From an uncultured Candidatus Melainabacteria bacterium (GTDB lineage: Bacteria; Cyanobacteriota; Vampirovibrionia; Gastranaerophilales; Gastranaerophilaceae), in assembly GCA_934726055.1 (NCBI GenBank), contig CAKVCZ010000012.1, forward strand, positions 17,506 through 81,505: a DNA stretch of 64,000 bases, written 5' to 3'. The translations under genes were made by a program, and so were the position numbers. Numbering within the stretch: position 1 is the first letter of the stretch; each line of letters starts with the position of its first letter. This document shows, in pieces, positions 1-7,955 of the stretch. Under the pieces are notes generated by a model. That model did not search any database, was not told where the DNA came from, and saw nothing but the letters and a program-made list of their open reading frames with translations.

Positions 1-3000
1 AAATTTATAAATCAAACTTTTGAAAAATTAAATGTAGATTGTATTGAAAGATTGCAGGTATATTCCTTTTTTGGGCTGGTTTACAATACGATAATTGATA
101 ATTGGGCATTTTTAGAAAATAAATTATCGAGTGGAAATGCAAAAATAATTCCGAATATGATAGGGTTGGAAATTTCTCAATTCATGCTAAAAGACATAAT
201 CAAAGAAATTAAATTTGAGGGATATAATTCTAAAAAATCGTTATTGCAACAGCTTTTTAGACGTTATTCTTTAATAATTCAAAATAATTTAACTGAAAAA
301 GATGTGGATTGGCGTTCACAAACAGTTTTAAGAGAGGGTTTTTCAGAGGATGCAAAAACTGCATTAAAACTTTTGATGTCAAAAACTCTGAACTATCGAA
401 GTTTTGACTATTTAAGACAAGGGTTACTTTTTAATTATATATATAAAAACACAAATGTTTTCAAAAATATAAAATATTTGTTGGTTGATGATGCAGATGA
501 AATTACTCCAATATGTTATGATTTTATAAAATTTTTAGTTCCACAATTAAAAGACTGCGTAATTGCGTGTGATGAGTTTGGTTCAAGTCGTTCAGGATAT
601 TTAAGTGCGGATAAAAATATTTATTCAAAGTTAAAAAATCTTTTGAATAATGAAGAAAAAGAATTAGTGTCTGAATCTAAATTGGCAAAAGAGGCACAAG
701 TTTTGTATGAAAATGTTTTAGCGGATAAAGTTACAAAACTAAAATATTTTTCAAATATATCACCATCAAAACGAGCAACGATGATAGATTTGGCTGTTTT
801 AAAAATTCAAGATTTGCTAAATAAAGGTGTTTTGCCAAGTGATATTGTAATTATTTCTCCATTAATTGATGATATGCTAAAATTTTATTTAAAAGAAAAA
901 ATTACAGATGCAAAGTTGCTATTTTTATCCGGAAATGAAAAGCTTATTCAAAATCCTTATGTGTATTCTTGCTTGACGATATTAAAATTAAATACGGATT
1001 TAAAACATTTATTAACAGAATTTGATTTGAGAATTATATTATCAAATATTTTAGAAATCCCAATAAGGCATTGTGAAGAAATTCTTGTAGGTTTTGAAAA
1101 AACTAAATCTTTAATTGATTATGAATTTAAGTTAGATGAATATACTCAAAAATATCTAAAGTTAAAGCAAGTTATTGAAACCTTAAAAAATACAGATAAA
1201 ACTTTATCTGAGCAAGTTTTGTATATTTATAATGAATTATTTGATTTTAGATTACAGGATAAAAATGTTATAAATAAATTTTCATTTTTTGTTAAGGAAC
1301 TACAAGATTTTGAGAGTGTCTTTTCAAAAGATTTTTTATCAAATAAATTAGAAGATATAATCAAACAAATTGAAAATTCTGTCATATCAGAAAATCCGTA
1401 TTCAACAATTGATATTCAAGAGAGAAATTTGGTTGTTGCTACTCCACAAAAAATTATAGATAATCAAATTCAATCAAAATATCAATTATGGTTGGATATT
1501 TCTTCGGGAGAGTGGATAAAAAATGATATTGGTCCATTGTATAATTCTTGGGTATTTCAGTCTGATTGGGATAAGGAAAACTATACAATTCAGGATGATA
1601 TAGAGTTATCACAGCAAAAAACCGCAAGAATTCTCCGCAAATTGGCATTATGTGCGAATGAATTCATATATACTTATTCAAGTTTGTTTGATAGTACAGG
1701 TGTAGAAAATTTTGGTGGTATTGAGAAATATTTTACAAGTGATGAAGTTAATACACAAACTAGTTCATTTAAAATTACACCTAGAGAAGATCAAATGCCT
1801 GTCTTAAACTATAAAAGCGGGCAAATGGCAATATCAGCTGTTCCCGGTGCTGGAAAAACAACAATTCTTTTAGCTTTAATTATAAAACTTTTAAAGGATG
1901 GTATAAATCCTGAAAATATTTTTGTTTTAACTTATATGGAATCTGCTGCTCGTAATTTTAGAGAGCGTATAAAGAATATTAATCCTGAAAATTCAAAATT
2001 ACCAAATATTAGTACAATACATGGTTTAGCATTAAGAATTCTGAAAGAAAATTCTAATTTTGAGAGATTATCATTAGCTCCTGATTTTGATATATGCGAT
2101 GATTCCCAACGCTCAACGATTATTCAAAATGTTTCTGTGGGTTTGAGTTTGAAAAAAACGGAAATAGATGAATTTGACAGAGCTATTTCAATTCATAAAC
2201 TCGGCAGTGGAATACTGCCAAAAGCCGTTACTGATGTAAAAATTCAAAAGTTTATTCAGTTTTACAATTTATATCAAAATCAATTGAAAGAAAATAACTT
2301 AATCGACTACGATGATATTTTATTATCTTCTGTTAGATTGTTGGAAGAAAATCAAGATATTCTTGAATATTATCAAGATATTTGTGAATATATTATAGAA
2401 GATGAAGCTCAAGATTCTTCGGCAATTCAGCAAAGATTAATTGGATTATTAAGTCAAAAACATAGAAACCTAATTCGTTGCGGTGATATAAACCAAGCAA
2501 TAACTACGACCTTTTCAAACGCAGATGTTGAAGGGTTTAGGCAATTTATAAAACAAAGTCAAAGTGTTGAGATGAATTGTTCTCAACGCTGTTGTGAAGA
2601 TGTTTGGAAATTGGCAAATAGTCTTGTTGATTGGGCAGAAGAAAAAGAAGATTATAAAAATTCATTTTATAAAATATTTATGAATCCCGTCGAAGGGAAA
2701 AATCCAATATCAAAGAATGCATTAAATGCCTTTATTTTTGAAAATAGTTTGTCTGAAAAAAACTATATTTTAAAGCAGATAAAAGGTATTCTTACAAACA
2801 ATCCGAAATCGACAATTGGAATATTATTGAGAAGCAACTACCAAGTTTCATCGTGGCTTTCATTTATTAATGATGCAGGATTTAAAAGCATTTCCCGTTC
2901 TGAATGCTTAGAGCAAAAAAATGTTTATAGGACAATTTTTTCAATTTTAAATATAATTGCACATCCTTTTGATAACGAAGTTGTTGCAACTTCATACGAA

Positions 3001-3735
3001 ATTTTGTCAGAAGCCGGATTCTACAAACCTCGACTCAATTCAGAGATAAGAGCTTGTGTAAAACCTTTTGTATTAACAGATGTAGATTATATGTGTGTTG
3101 ATTTGGCAAGATTTTACTGGGATGTTTTGTATTGGTTAGGGTTCTCCGCATTGCCTGTTGAAGAATTAGCTATAAAAATAGGTCTTTATTATTATAAAAG
3201 CGAAATTGAAAAATCAAACGTTTACTTAATTTCAACATTGATAAAACGGCTTTCAAGTTCAAATAAAGGATTATTATCAGTTTTGGAAAAGCTTGCAGCA
3301 CTTGCAAAACGCCCAAATCTGAGTGGTTTTAAATTCTTTTCAGAAGAAGATGAATCCGATAAAGAATTTCTGGAGGGTAAAATTCAGGTTATGACGTATC
3401 ATAAATCTAAAGGAGATGAGTTTGATTTCGTATTCCTTCCTGAATTTACAGAAAAACTTCTTCCGCTTGATTTTGTACAAATGGAATTAAAGAAAAATAC
3501 AGACTTTATTGAAAAAATCAGAGAATTTAATCCAAACTATGCAAAAAAATCTGAATTTGATTTAAAGAAAGTTCAAATAGCCGAAAATTTGAGGCTATTG
3601 TATGTAGCTATTACAAGAGCAAAACGAAGTTTAGTTTTTACAGTGTCTAAAGAAACGAAATCTTTTGGCAGAGTTCAAAAGCAAATTCCAAGTATTATTT
3701 TCGATGAATTGCTAAACGGAGGTGAAGTGTTATGA
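1..3735 (+). CDS. Tandem UvrD/RecB-type superfamily 1 helicase, 5' end outside window
   Basis: ATP-dependent DNA helicase of the UvrD/RecB class, probably for double-strand-break end processing. The frame is open from base 1, so the true start lies upstream; numbering below is from the TTG at 52. The C-terminal half carries a full motif set: Walker A AVPGAGKTT near residue 600, motif Ia VLTYMESAARNF, motif II IIEDEAQDSS near 782, motif V TYHKSKGDEFDFVFLPE, and motif VI LRLLYVAITRAKRS near 1180. The N-terminal half repeats the same order in weakened form: LLVDDADEITP near 143 in the place of motif II, then a GDxxQ-like region reading CDEFGSSRSGY, a 2A-like segment, and VATPQKIID in the place of motif V. 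So one chain appears to hold a degenerate and an active helicase module, like RecC plus RecB or AddB plus AddA. It overlaps the downstream nuclease gene by 4 bases, which fits one complex. Family call is firm; the complex is inferred. Confidence 0.88.
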   Translation, partial: KFINQTFEKLNVDCIERLQVYSFFGLVYNTIIDNWAFLENKLSSGNAKIIPNMIGLEISQFMLKDIIKEIKFEGYNSKKSLLQQLFRRYSLIIQNNLTEKDVDWRSQTVLREGFSEDAKTALKLLMSKTLNYRSFDYLRQGLLFNYIYKNTNVFKNIKYLLVDDADEITPICYDFIKFLVPQLKDCVIACDEFGSSRSGYLSADKNIYSKLKNLLNNEEKELVSESKLAKEAQVLYENVLADKVTKLKYFSNISPSKRATMIDLAVLKIQDLLNKGVLPSDIVIISPLIDDMLKFYLKEKITDAKLLFLSGNEKLIQNPYVYSCLTILKLNTDLKHLLTEFDLRIILSNILEIPIRHCEEILVGFEKTKSLIDYEFKLDEYTQKYLKLKQVIETLKNTDKTLSEQVLYIYNELFDFRLQDKNVINKFSFFVKELQDFESVFSKDFLSNKLEDIIKQIENSVISENPYSTIDIQERNLVVATPQKIIDNQIQSKYQLWLDISSGEWIKNDIGPLYNSWVFQSDWDKENYTIQDDIELSQQKTARILRKLALCANEFIYTYSSLFDSTGVENFGGIEKYFTSDEVNTQTSSFKITPREDQMPVLNYKSGQMAISAVPGAGKTTILLALIIKLLKDGINPENIFVLTYMESAARNFRERIKNINPENSKLPNISTIHGLALRILKENSNFERLSLAPDFDICDDSQRSTIIQNVSVGLSLKKTEIDEFDRAISIHKLGSGILPKAVTDVKIQKFIQFYNLYQNQLKENNLIDYDDILLSSVRLLEENQDILEYYQDICEYIIEDEAQDSSAIQQRLIGLLSQKHRNLIRCGDINQAITTTFSNADVEGFRQFIKQSQSVEMNCSQRCCEDVWKLANSLVDWAEEKEDYKNSFYKIFMNPVEGKNPISKNALNAFIFENSLSEKNYILKQIKGILTNNPKSTIGILLRSNYQVSSWLSFINDAGFKSISRSECLEQKNVYRTIFSILNIIAHPFDNEVVATSYEILSEAGFYKPRLNSEIRACVKPFVLTDVDYMCVDLARFYWDVLYWLGFSALPVEELAIKIGLYYYKSEIEKSNVYLISTLIKRLSSSNKGLLSVLEKLAALAKRPNLSGFKFFSEEDESDKEFLEGKIQVMTYHKSKGDEFDFVFLPEFTEKLLPLDFVQMELKKNTDFIEKIREFNPNYAKKSEFDLKKVQIAENLRLLYVAITRAKRSLVFTVSKETKSFGRVQKQIPSIIFDELLNGGEVL

Positions 3736-4361
3736 TAATTTCTCCAGCAATGTTAAAAACTTTTGAAGAATGTCCGAAAAAGTATGAATTTTTATATTTA
3801 AATAAAATATCACTACCTAAAAACAAATATTTCTTTGAAAAGGGCAAAAATATTCATTCAATTGCAAATTATTTTATAAAAGGCTTTGATATAAAGAAAT
3901 TAGAAAATGTGTTGACGAGCCAAGAAATTCCTCTATGGAACTATTTAAAATCAACTGCATATTTTAAATATGATTTATTGCAAAGTGAGTATTCGTTGTC
4001 TATTAAACTTGATGATTACTGGATAGGCGGACGATTAGATGCATTAGTAAAAAATAATGCGGATTATTATGTTCTTGATTATAAAACCGGTGCTATTCCT
4101 AAAAATCCCGAATATGATTACCAAACTATGATATATTTACTCTGTGTGGATAAATTAATAAAAAACTATGATTCTCTAACTTTTGTTTACCTCGATTTGA
4201 AAAACAAAACAGAATCATCTGTAAAATTAAATGAAATATTGAAGAAAGCTTATAAAGAAAAGATATTATCGGTATTACAAAAAATAAGCTATATTGAGTC
4301 AAACAATAAAATATTAAGAAATAATAAGTGTAAATGCGACTATTATTGCATATGTCAATAA
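3732..4361 (+). CDS. PD-(D/E)XK nuclease, Cas4/AddB C-terminal type, with probable Fe-S cluster
   Basis: Single-domain RecB-family nuclease of 209 residues. Visible catalytic motif residues are His42, Asp103 (in GGRLDAL), Asp116-x-Lys118 (in LDYKTG) and Gln131-x3-Tyr135. Cys14 near the start and a terminal cluster at Cys200, 202, 206 and 208 match the one-plus-three cysteine pattern that holds a 4Fe-4S cluster in AddB and Cas4, although the spacing here is compressed. The ATG sits inside the helicase stop (ATGA overlap), so the two are translationally coupled and probably form a helicase-nuclease. No cas genes or CRISPR repeats are near, so a repair role is likelier than CRISPR adaptation. 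Confidence 0.85.
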   Translation: MIISPAMLKTFEECPKKYEFLYLNKISLPKNKYFFEKGKNIHSIANYFIKGFDIKKLENVLTSQEIPLWNYLKSTAYFKYDLLQSEYSLSIKLDDYWIGGRLDALVKNNADYYVLDYKTGAIPKNPEYDYQTMIYLLCVDKLIKNYDSLTFVYLDLKNKTESSVKLNEILKKAYKEKILSVLQKISYIESNNKILRNNKCKCDYYCICQ

Positions 4362-4423
4362 AAAATGTTAGAATAAATTTATTACTTTTGTAGTATATTC
4401 AAAAAAAGAATTGATAATAAATA

Positions 4424-4441
4424 TTACAAAAATGTTACAAA
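4424..4441 (+). promoter_or_regulatory. GTTACA-type direct repeat, HLR1-like
   Basis: TTACAAA at 4424 and GTTACAAA at 4434 form a direct repeat with an 11-nt period in the gap before the twin unknown genes. It resembles the HLR1 element bound by cyanobacterial RpaB, whose usual period is 10. An RpaB-like regulator is encoded at 28194. The link is inference. Confidence 0.35.
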
Positions 4442-4525
4442 GAGCCGAAAAAAGGCATTTTTCATGCAAAAACGGACTTTTATAACATGTATAGGTTAAA
4501 TAATATTATATTGTAGTGAAAAAAA

Positions 4526-5164
4526 ATGGCAAATTATGTCGCATCATTGTTATCGTTAGCAGGTAACATACATGCAGCAAAAAATGGAAATATATTAAGG
4601 CACATATCCGTACTTGGACATGGTACTAAAGTTATAACAAAACTTGCAGCAGGACAAGGTCCTGATGCTGCAACAAAGTTTTGTTCTACGGTTGTTGATC
4701 AGTATATGAAAGCAACTGAAGGCAGTAAAATAGGTTCTGCTGTTAGGGGGGCTGTTCATTTTTCAAGATATACGGATGAAATTTCAGCAACGTGTGCGAT
4801 GATAAGGGCGGTAAAATCAAATTCTCCTGCAAGAAGGTTTATTGAAGAAAGTGCCTCTATATTGGGTATGTTTGTTGTTGAAGGTTCAATGATAAAATAT
4901 GCCAAAGATATAGCAAATATAAAAGGTATAAAAACATTGAATGATACAATGCTAAAACATTGTGGCAAATCAAGCGGACCATTGCAAGTTATTCCTGCAA
5001 TTGTTTATGGTGTATTGTTCTCGGTAGGTTCCGATATAGGTTCAGGATTATTCAGAAAAGCAGGTTCTTGGATTGCGGATAAATTAGGTTTGGAAAAATG
5101 CAATGATAAACGTCCAAATAGTGATTTAAAACCAGGGGAACCAAAGAAATATTATTTTGGATAA
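4526..5164 (+). CDS. Uncharacterised protein, first of a tandem paralogous pair
   Basis: I do not recognise the family. The protein has 212 residues, is rich in Ala, Gly and Ser, and has small amphipathic or weakly hydrophobic stretches, with no classical signal peptide. It matches the next gene along its length: a SPARRFIEE segment against SPVRKTIEE, then QVIPAIVYGVLFSVGSD against QVPAVISGLAYSAVS, and a C-terminal W(I/V)(A/S)DKLG motif in both. The VPA(V/I)-x-x-G stretch could be a membrane-associated helix. Only 14 bases separate the two genes, so they are probably cotranscribed. The start ATG follows a run of A with no clear Shine-Dalgarno sequence. Confidence 0.75.
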   Translation: MANYVASLLSLAGNIHAAKNGNILRHISVLGHGTKVITKLAAGQGPDAATKFCSTVVDQYMKATEGSKIGSAVRGAVHFSRYTDEISATCAMIRAVKSNSPARRFIEESASILGMFVVEGSMIKYAKDIANIKGIKTLNDTMLKHCGKSSGPLQVIPAIVYGVLFSVGSDIGSGLFRKAGSWIADKLGLEKCNDKRPNSDLKPGEPKKYYFG

Positions 5165-5178
5165 AAGTGTGAAATAAA

Positions 5179-5772
5179 ATGCAAGCAAATTATATATCAG
5201 AAGCAATATCAGTTATACGAAGCGGTTATAAGGCAGCAAAAGGTGATAAAATTGCACCGTTTGTCGCTTTGGGTCATTTGGCAAAAGGTGCAAGAAGTTT
5301 TGCGGATTCAAATGCTCCTTTTAGTGATTCTGTTAAAAATTTAGCAGATTCTTTTACGAAAGGTGCACAAGAAAGTAATTATGTAAGAAGTGCAAAAGAA
5401 TTAGTAGATGTTACTAAAAGATCTGATGAAATAGGAATGTGTCAATCTGCTATTTCATTATTTTATTCAAGCTCTCCTGTAAGAAAAACTATTGAAGAAG
5501 TTTTAGGTTGGGGAACAAAGTTATTGGGAGATTATTTAATGTTGAATAAACTTCCGACTGCGGTTAAAAACAATGGTTCTTTAGCATCTATTTCAAATAA
5601 AGTAAGTGATTTTGCAAAGAATTCAAAAGTATTTGGTCAAGTTCCTGCTGTTATTTCAGGGCTTGCTTATTCTGCTGTATCAATTGCAGCTCCGGTTTAT
5701 GCAAGAAAACTGGGCAACTGGGTTTCTGACAAATTAGGTATAAAACCATACAAGGAAGATAAACACGCATAA
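5179..5772 (+). CDS. Uncharacterised protein, second of a tandem paralogous pair
   Basis: 197-residue paralogue of the gene just upstream, presumably from a local duplication followed by strong divergence. Shared landmarks are the GNI/GDKI-x(3)-x-LGH segment near residue 30, the SPVRKTIEE block near 98, the QVPAVISGLAYS hydrophobic block near 155 and the terminal WVSDKLGI block. It lacks the Cys and Pro-rich tail of its partner. Function is unknown; no enzyme motif is visible. The ATG at 5179 follows GTGTGAAATAAA, a weak ribosome-binding context. Confidence 0.75.
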   Translation: MQANYISEAISVIRSGYKAAKGDKIAPFVALGHLAKGARSFADSNAPFSDSVKNLADSFTKGAQESNYVRSAKELVDVTKRSDEIGMCQSAISLFYSSSPVRKTIEEVLGWGTKLLGDYLMLNKLPTAVKNNGSLASISNKVSDFAKNSKVFGQVPAVISGLAYSAVSIAAPVYARKLGNWVSDKLGIKPYKEDKHA

Positions 5773-5822
5773 TTAATATTTAAATGTTGTAATTTGATAG
5801 ATATTCTATTCGTTGTTACAAA

Positions 5823-5851
5823 TTAACTTTTTTGCAGATTTGATTTATAAT
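5823..5851 (+). promoter_or_regulatory. Probable sigma-70 promoter of the SpoIID-like gene
   Basis: TTAACT (5823-5828), a 17-nt spacer and TATAAT (5846-5851), 27 bases before the ATG at 5879. The -35 is weak; the -10 is perfect. Confidence 0.5.
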
Positions 5852-5878
5852 ACTGTTTGAGGATAGTTGTTATAAATC

Positions 5879-6757
5879 ATGAAAAAATTAGGGATTATTG
5901 TATTTTTTATTTGTTTTATAGTGTTTGCAACTCCAGCTTATGCTATAAAAGTTGGTTTATACACAAATGTAGAGTCAGTCCGTCTTGGGGCATCGACTCC
6001 TGCAACTATTATAAATGCTCAAACAAACAGAACTATTTATACATTGGATTCCATGCGTAATTATGAGTTTAAAGCATATAAGAATGACAATATTTTATTG
6101 AGAATTGGAAGTCAATATTATAAATTGAATACAAATGAAGTTACGATAAATCCTCAGGAAGATGGTTTTGTGAGTTCAAAAAATCGCTGGTATCGAGGAA
6201 TTTTTATTCTAAAAAACCGAAATGGGCTTTTGACTTTAATAAATAAATTGGATATAGAATCATATTTACAAGGTGTTGTTCCTGCAGAGATGCCTTCAAG
6301 TTGGGAATATGAAGCACATAAAGCTCAGGCAATTGCGGCAAGAAGTTATGCCTTGGCGAACTTAGGTAAAAGAGCCTCATACGGATATGATTTAAAAGAT
6401 ACACCGGAAGATCAAGCATATAACGGTGCTTCGGCAGAAACAGAAAGAACTAATCAAGCGGTTTCAGATTCTTATGGAATTGTTCTTATATATGATTTAA
6501 AAATTATTCCTGCGTTCTATTCTGCTTCAGCAGGTGGTCATACTGTTGGTGCAGGTGATGTTTGGAATAGAGATTTGCCCTATATAAGAGCTGTACCTTC
6601 GTATGATGATAATATAAAAAAGAATGGTCATGGTGTCGGCATGTCGCAACATGGTGCTAATAATTTGGCAAAACAAGGATATAATGCATATCAAATATTA
6701 CAATATTTTTACAAAGATATTCGTTTTGCAAGAATAAATCAGGATTATTATAAGTAG
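5879..6757 (+). CDS. Secreted SpoIID/LytB-domain protein (peptidoglycan lytic transglycosylase type)
   Basis: 292 residues with a signal peptide (KK start, hydrophobic 5-17, cleavage likely after AYA22). The SpoIID domain covers about 105-285: LDIESYLQGVVPAEMP holds the glutamate (Glu137) at the position of the catalytic Glu of SpoIID. KAQAIAARSYAL, YSASAGGHT, and the terminal NGHGVGMSQHGAN block are family hallmarks. Family members cleave denuded glycan strands in the cell wall; outside sporulators the role is septal or wall remodelling. The segment between PYIRAVPS and GHGVGMSQ is much shorter than in Bacillus SpoIID, so a subdomain is missing. Not a sporulation gene here by context. Confidence 0.85.
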   Translation: MKKLGIIVFFICFIVFATPAYAIKVGLYTNVESVRLGASTPATIINAQTNRTIYTLDSMRNYEFKAYKNDNILLRIGSQYYKLNTNEVTINPQEDGFVSSKNRWYRGIFILKNRNGLLTLINKLDIESYLQGVVPAEMPSSWEYEAHKAQAIAARSYALANLGKRASYGYDLKDTPEDQAYNGASAETERTNQAVSDSYGIVLIYDLKIIPAFYSASAGGHTVGAGDVWNRDLPYIRAVPSYDDNIKKNGHGVGMSQHGANNLAKQGYNAYQILQYFYKDIRFARINQDYYK

Positions 6758-6861
6758 CTGAAACTATTGATATAGTTGAGTCTTAGCGATTTTTGGATAG
6801 CTGTCGGATTGATAATATATTGAAATATTAAAAATAGTAAATTTTATTTTGTCTAAAAGGC

Positions 6862-6889
6862 TTGCAAAAATTACCTTTAAGGGTATAAT
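6862..6889 (+). promoter_or_regulatory. Promoter of the HU gene
   Basis: TTGCAA (6862-6867), 16-nt spacer, TATAAT (6884-6889). It leaves a leader of about 110 nt before the HU start. The leader contains a CAAAG...CTTTG pair and may fold, but I see no known riboswitch or leader family in it. Confidence 0.6.
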
Positions 6890-7007
6890 AATAGTTGTAA
6901 AGCTTATTTTATAAGTTCAAAGGGAGCATGGTATCCTAGGTAGGTATTCGTATTGTACTTTGAGCGATTATATTGTAAGAAGTGTAGTTTATGGAAAGGG
7001 GTTCAAA

Positions 7008-7280
7008 ATGAACAAAGAAGAATTAGTAAAAGAAGTTGCTAAAAAAGCAAAAACATCTCAAAAAGCAGTTGCAGACGTTATCGCTGCTACATTAGAAACT
7101 GTTGAAAAAACAGTTGCTAAAGGTAAAAAAGTTACTTTAGTTGGTTTTGGTACTTTCGAACCAAGAAAAAGAGCTGCTAGAATGGGTAGAAACCCTCAAA
7201 CTGGTAAAGAATTAAGAATTGAAGCTAAAACAGTTCCTGCTTTCACAGCTGGTAAAAAATTCAAAGAATTAGTAAAATAG
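7008..7280 (+). CDS. HU-family histone-like DNA-binding protein
   Basis: 90-residue HU protein, the normal length. The N-terminal dimerisation helices (MNKEELVKEVAKKAKTSQKA) are followed by VTLVGFGTFEPRKRAARMGRNP, covering the signature and beta-arm, and a C-terminal VPAFTAGKKFKE. HU bends and compacts DNA. The ATG at 7008 is chosen over an upstream in-frame start because GGAAAGGGG lies 7-8 bases before it. Codon use is cleaner than in neighbours (many GCT, AAA), as expected of a highly expressed gene, and it has its own promoter and terminator. Confidence 0.95.
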   Translation: MNKEELVKEVAKKAKTSQKAVADVIAATLETVEKTVAKGKKVTLVGFGTFEPRKRAARMGRNPQTGKELRIEAKTVPAFTAGKKFKELVK

Positions 7281-7306
7281 TTTCATTCTATACAAATTCT
7301 TATTTG

Positions 7307-7343
7307 GTGCGAATTTTATTTATAAAATTCGCACTATTTTTTT
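7307..7343 (+). terminator. Rho-independent terminator of HU
   Basis: Perfect 11-bp stem: GTGCGAATTTT (7307-7317) against AAAATTCGCAC (7324-7334), then a T-rich run. Confidence 0.88.
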
Positions 7344-7366
7344 ATATTCATAAATTATCCAAATAA

Positions 7367-7395
7367 AATGCAGATTTGTATAACAAATCTGCATT
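7367..7395 (-). terminator. Stem-loop, probable terminator of the minus-strand secreted protein
   Basis: Perfect 13-bp inverted repeat: AATGCAGATTTGT (7367-7379) with ACAAATCTGCATT (7383-7395). On the minus strand a TTTATTT tract follows, 30-60 bases after the stop of the gene ending at 7428. Confidence 0.6.
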
Positions 7396-7427
7396 GATGT
7401 CTAAGAATTTTCCTTATTAAATTTCCC

Positions 7428-7874
7428 CTATTCTTCTTCCTCATCATCAGAGGCTTTTACCGGTTCTGCAACTTCTATACCCATTGCTCGAAGTGAGGTT
7501 CTCGCTTTTGGTGCAAGTGCAGTATCTGCAAAATTTTCAAGAATTGTTTGAAAACATTCAACCGATTCTTGTTTCATTTCTCTCATCTTATATAAATAGC
7601 CAGCCTTATAGTATAGCGGAGCTAAACTTACATCAGGTGAAGATAACATTTGATTATCTAATTGAATTTTTACATCAATAAGTTTTTGATTATCTTCAGG
7701 AGATAACAAAGCTCGTCCATAAACTTTTTTTGTTAAATTATCTATTGTTAAACTTATTTCATCCATTGCTTCAGCAGACATTTTCTTAGATGATTTTTTT
7801 GCTGCAGATGCATCCATTGTGAATGCAATAATCACAAATATAGCTGCTAATGCCAATGTTAATAATTTTTTCAT
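7428..7874 (-). CDS. Small secreted protein with tetratricopeptide-like helices
   Basis: 148 residues. It has a clear signal peptide (KK start, LTLALAAIFVIIAFT, cleavage around ASA). The mature part is Lys-rich, then helical: APLYYKAGYLYKMREMKQESVECFQTILENFADTALAPKA reads as one or two TPR-like repeats of the type seen in outer-membrane assembly proteins. An acidic DDEEEE tail closes it. No enzyme motif is visible. It is probably a periplasmic scaffolding or envelope protein. The ATG follows GGGGAC on the minus strand. Function not assigned. Confidence 0.75.
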   Translation of the reverse strand: MKKLLTLALAAIFVIIAFTMDASAAKKSSKKMSAEAMDEISLTIDNLTKKVYGRALLSPEDNQKLIDVKIQLDNQMLSSPDVSLAPLYYKAGYLYKMREMKQESVECFQTILENFADTALAPKARTSLRAMGIEVAEPVKASDDEEEE

Positions 7875-7955
7875 TACCCGTCCCCTACACTTTGTGTATA
7901 TATATAATACAAAAAAACTTGCATTTTGACCTCAATTAAATGTATGATTATTTAT

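Noticed and set aside
3732..4361. Reading the nuclease as Cas4 of a CRISPR system
   Set aside because: No repeats, no cas1 or cas2, and it is coupled to a helicase; AddB-type nuclease is the simpler reading.
5857..6060. 67-codon frame overlapping the start of the SpoIID-like gene
   Set aside because: Different frame of a gene with a clear signal peptide and domain; a shadow.
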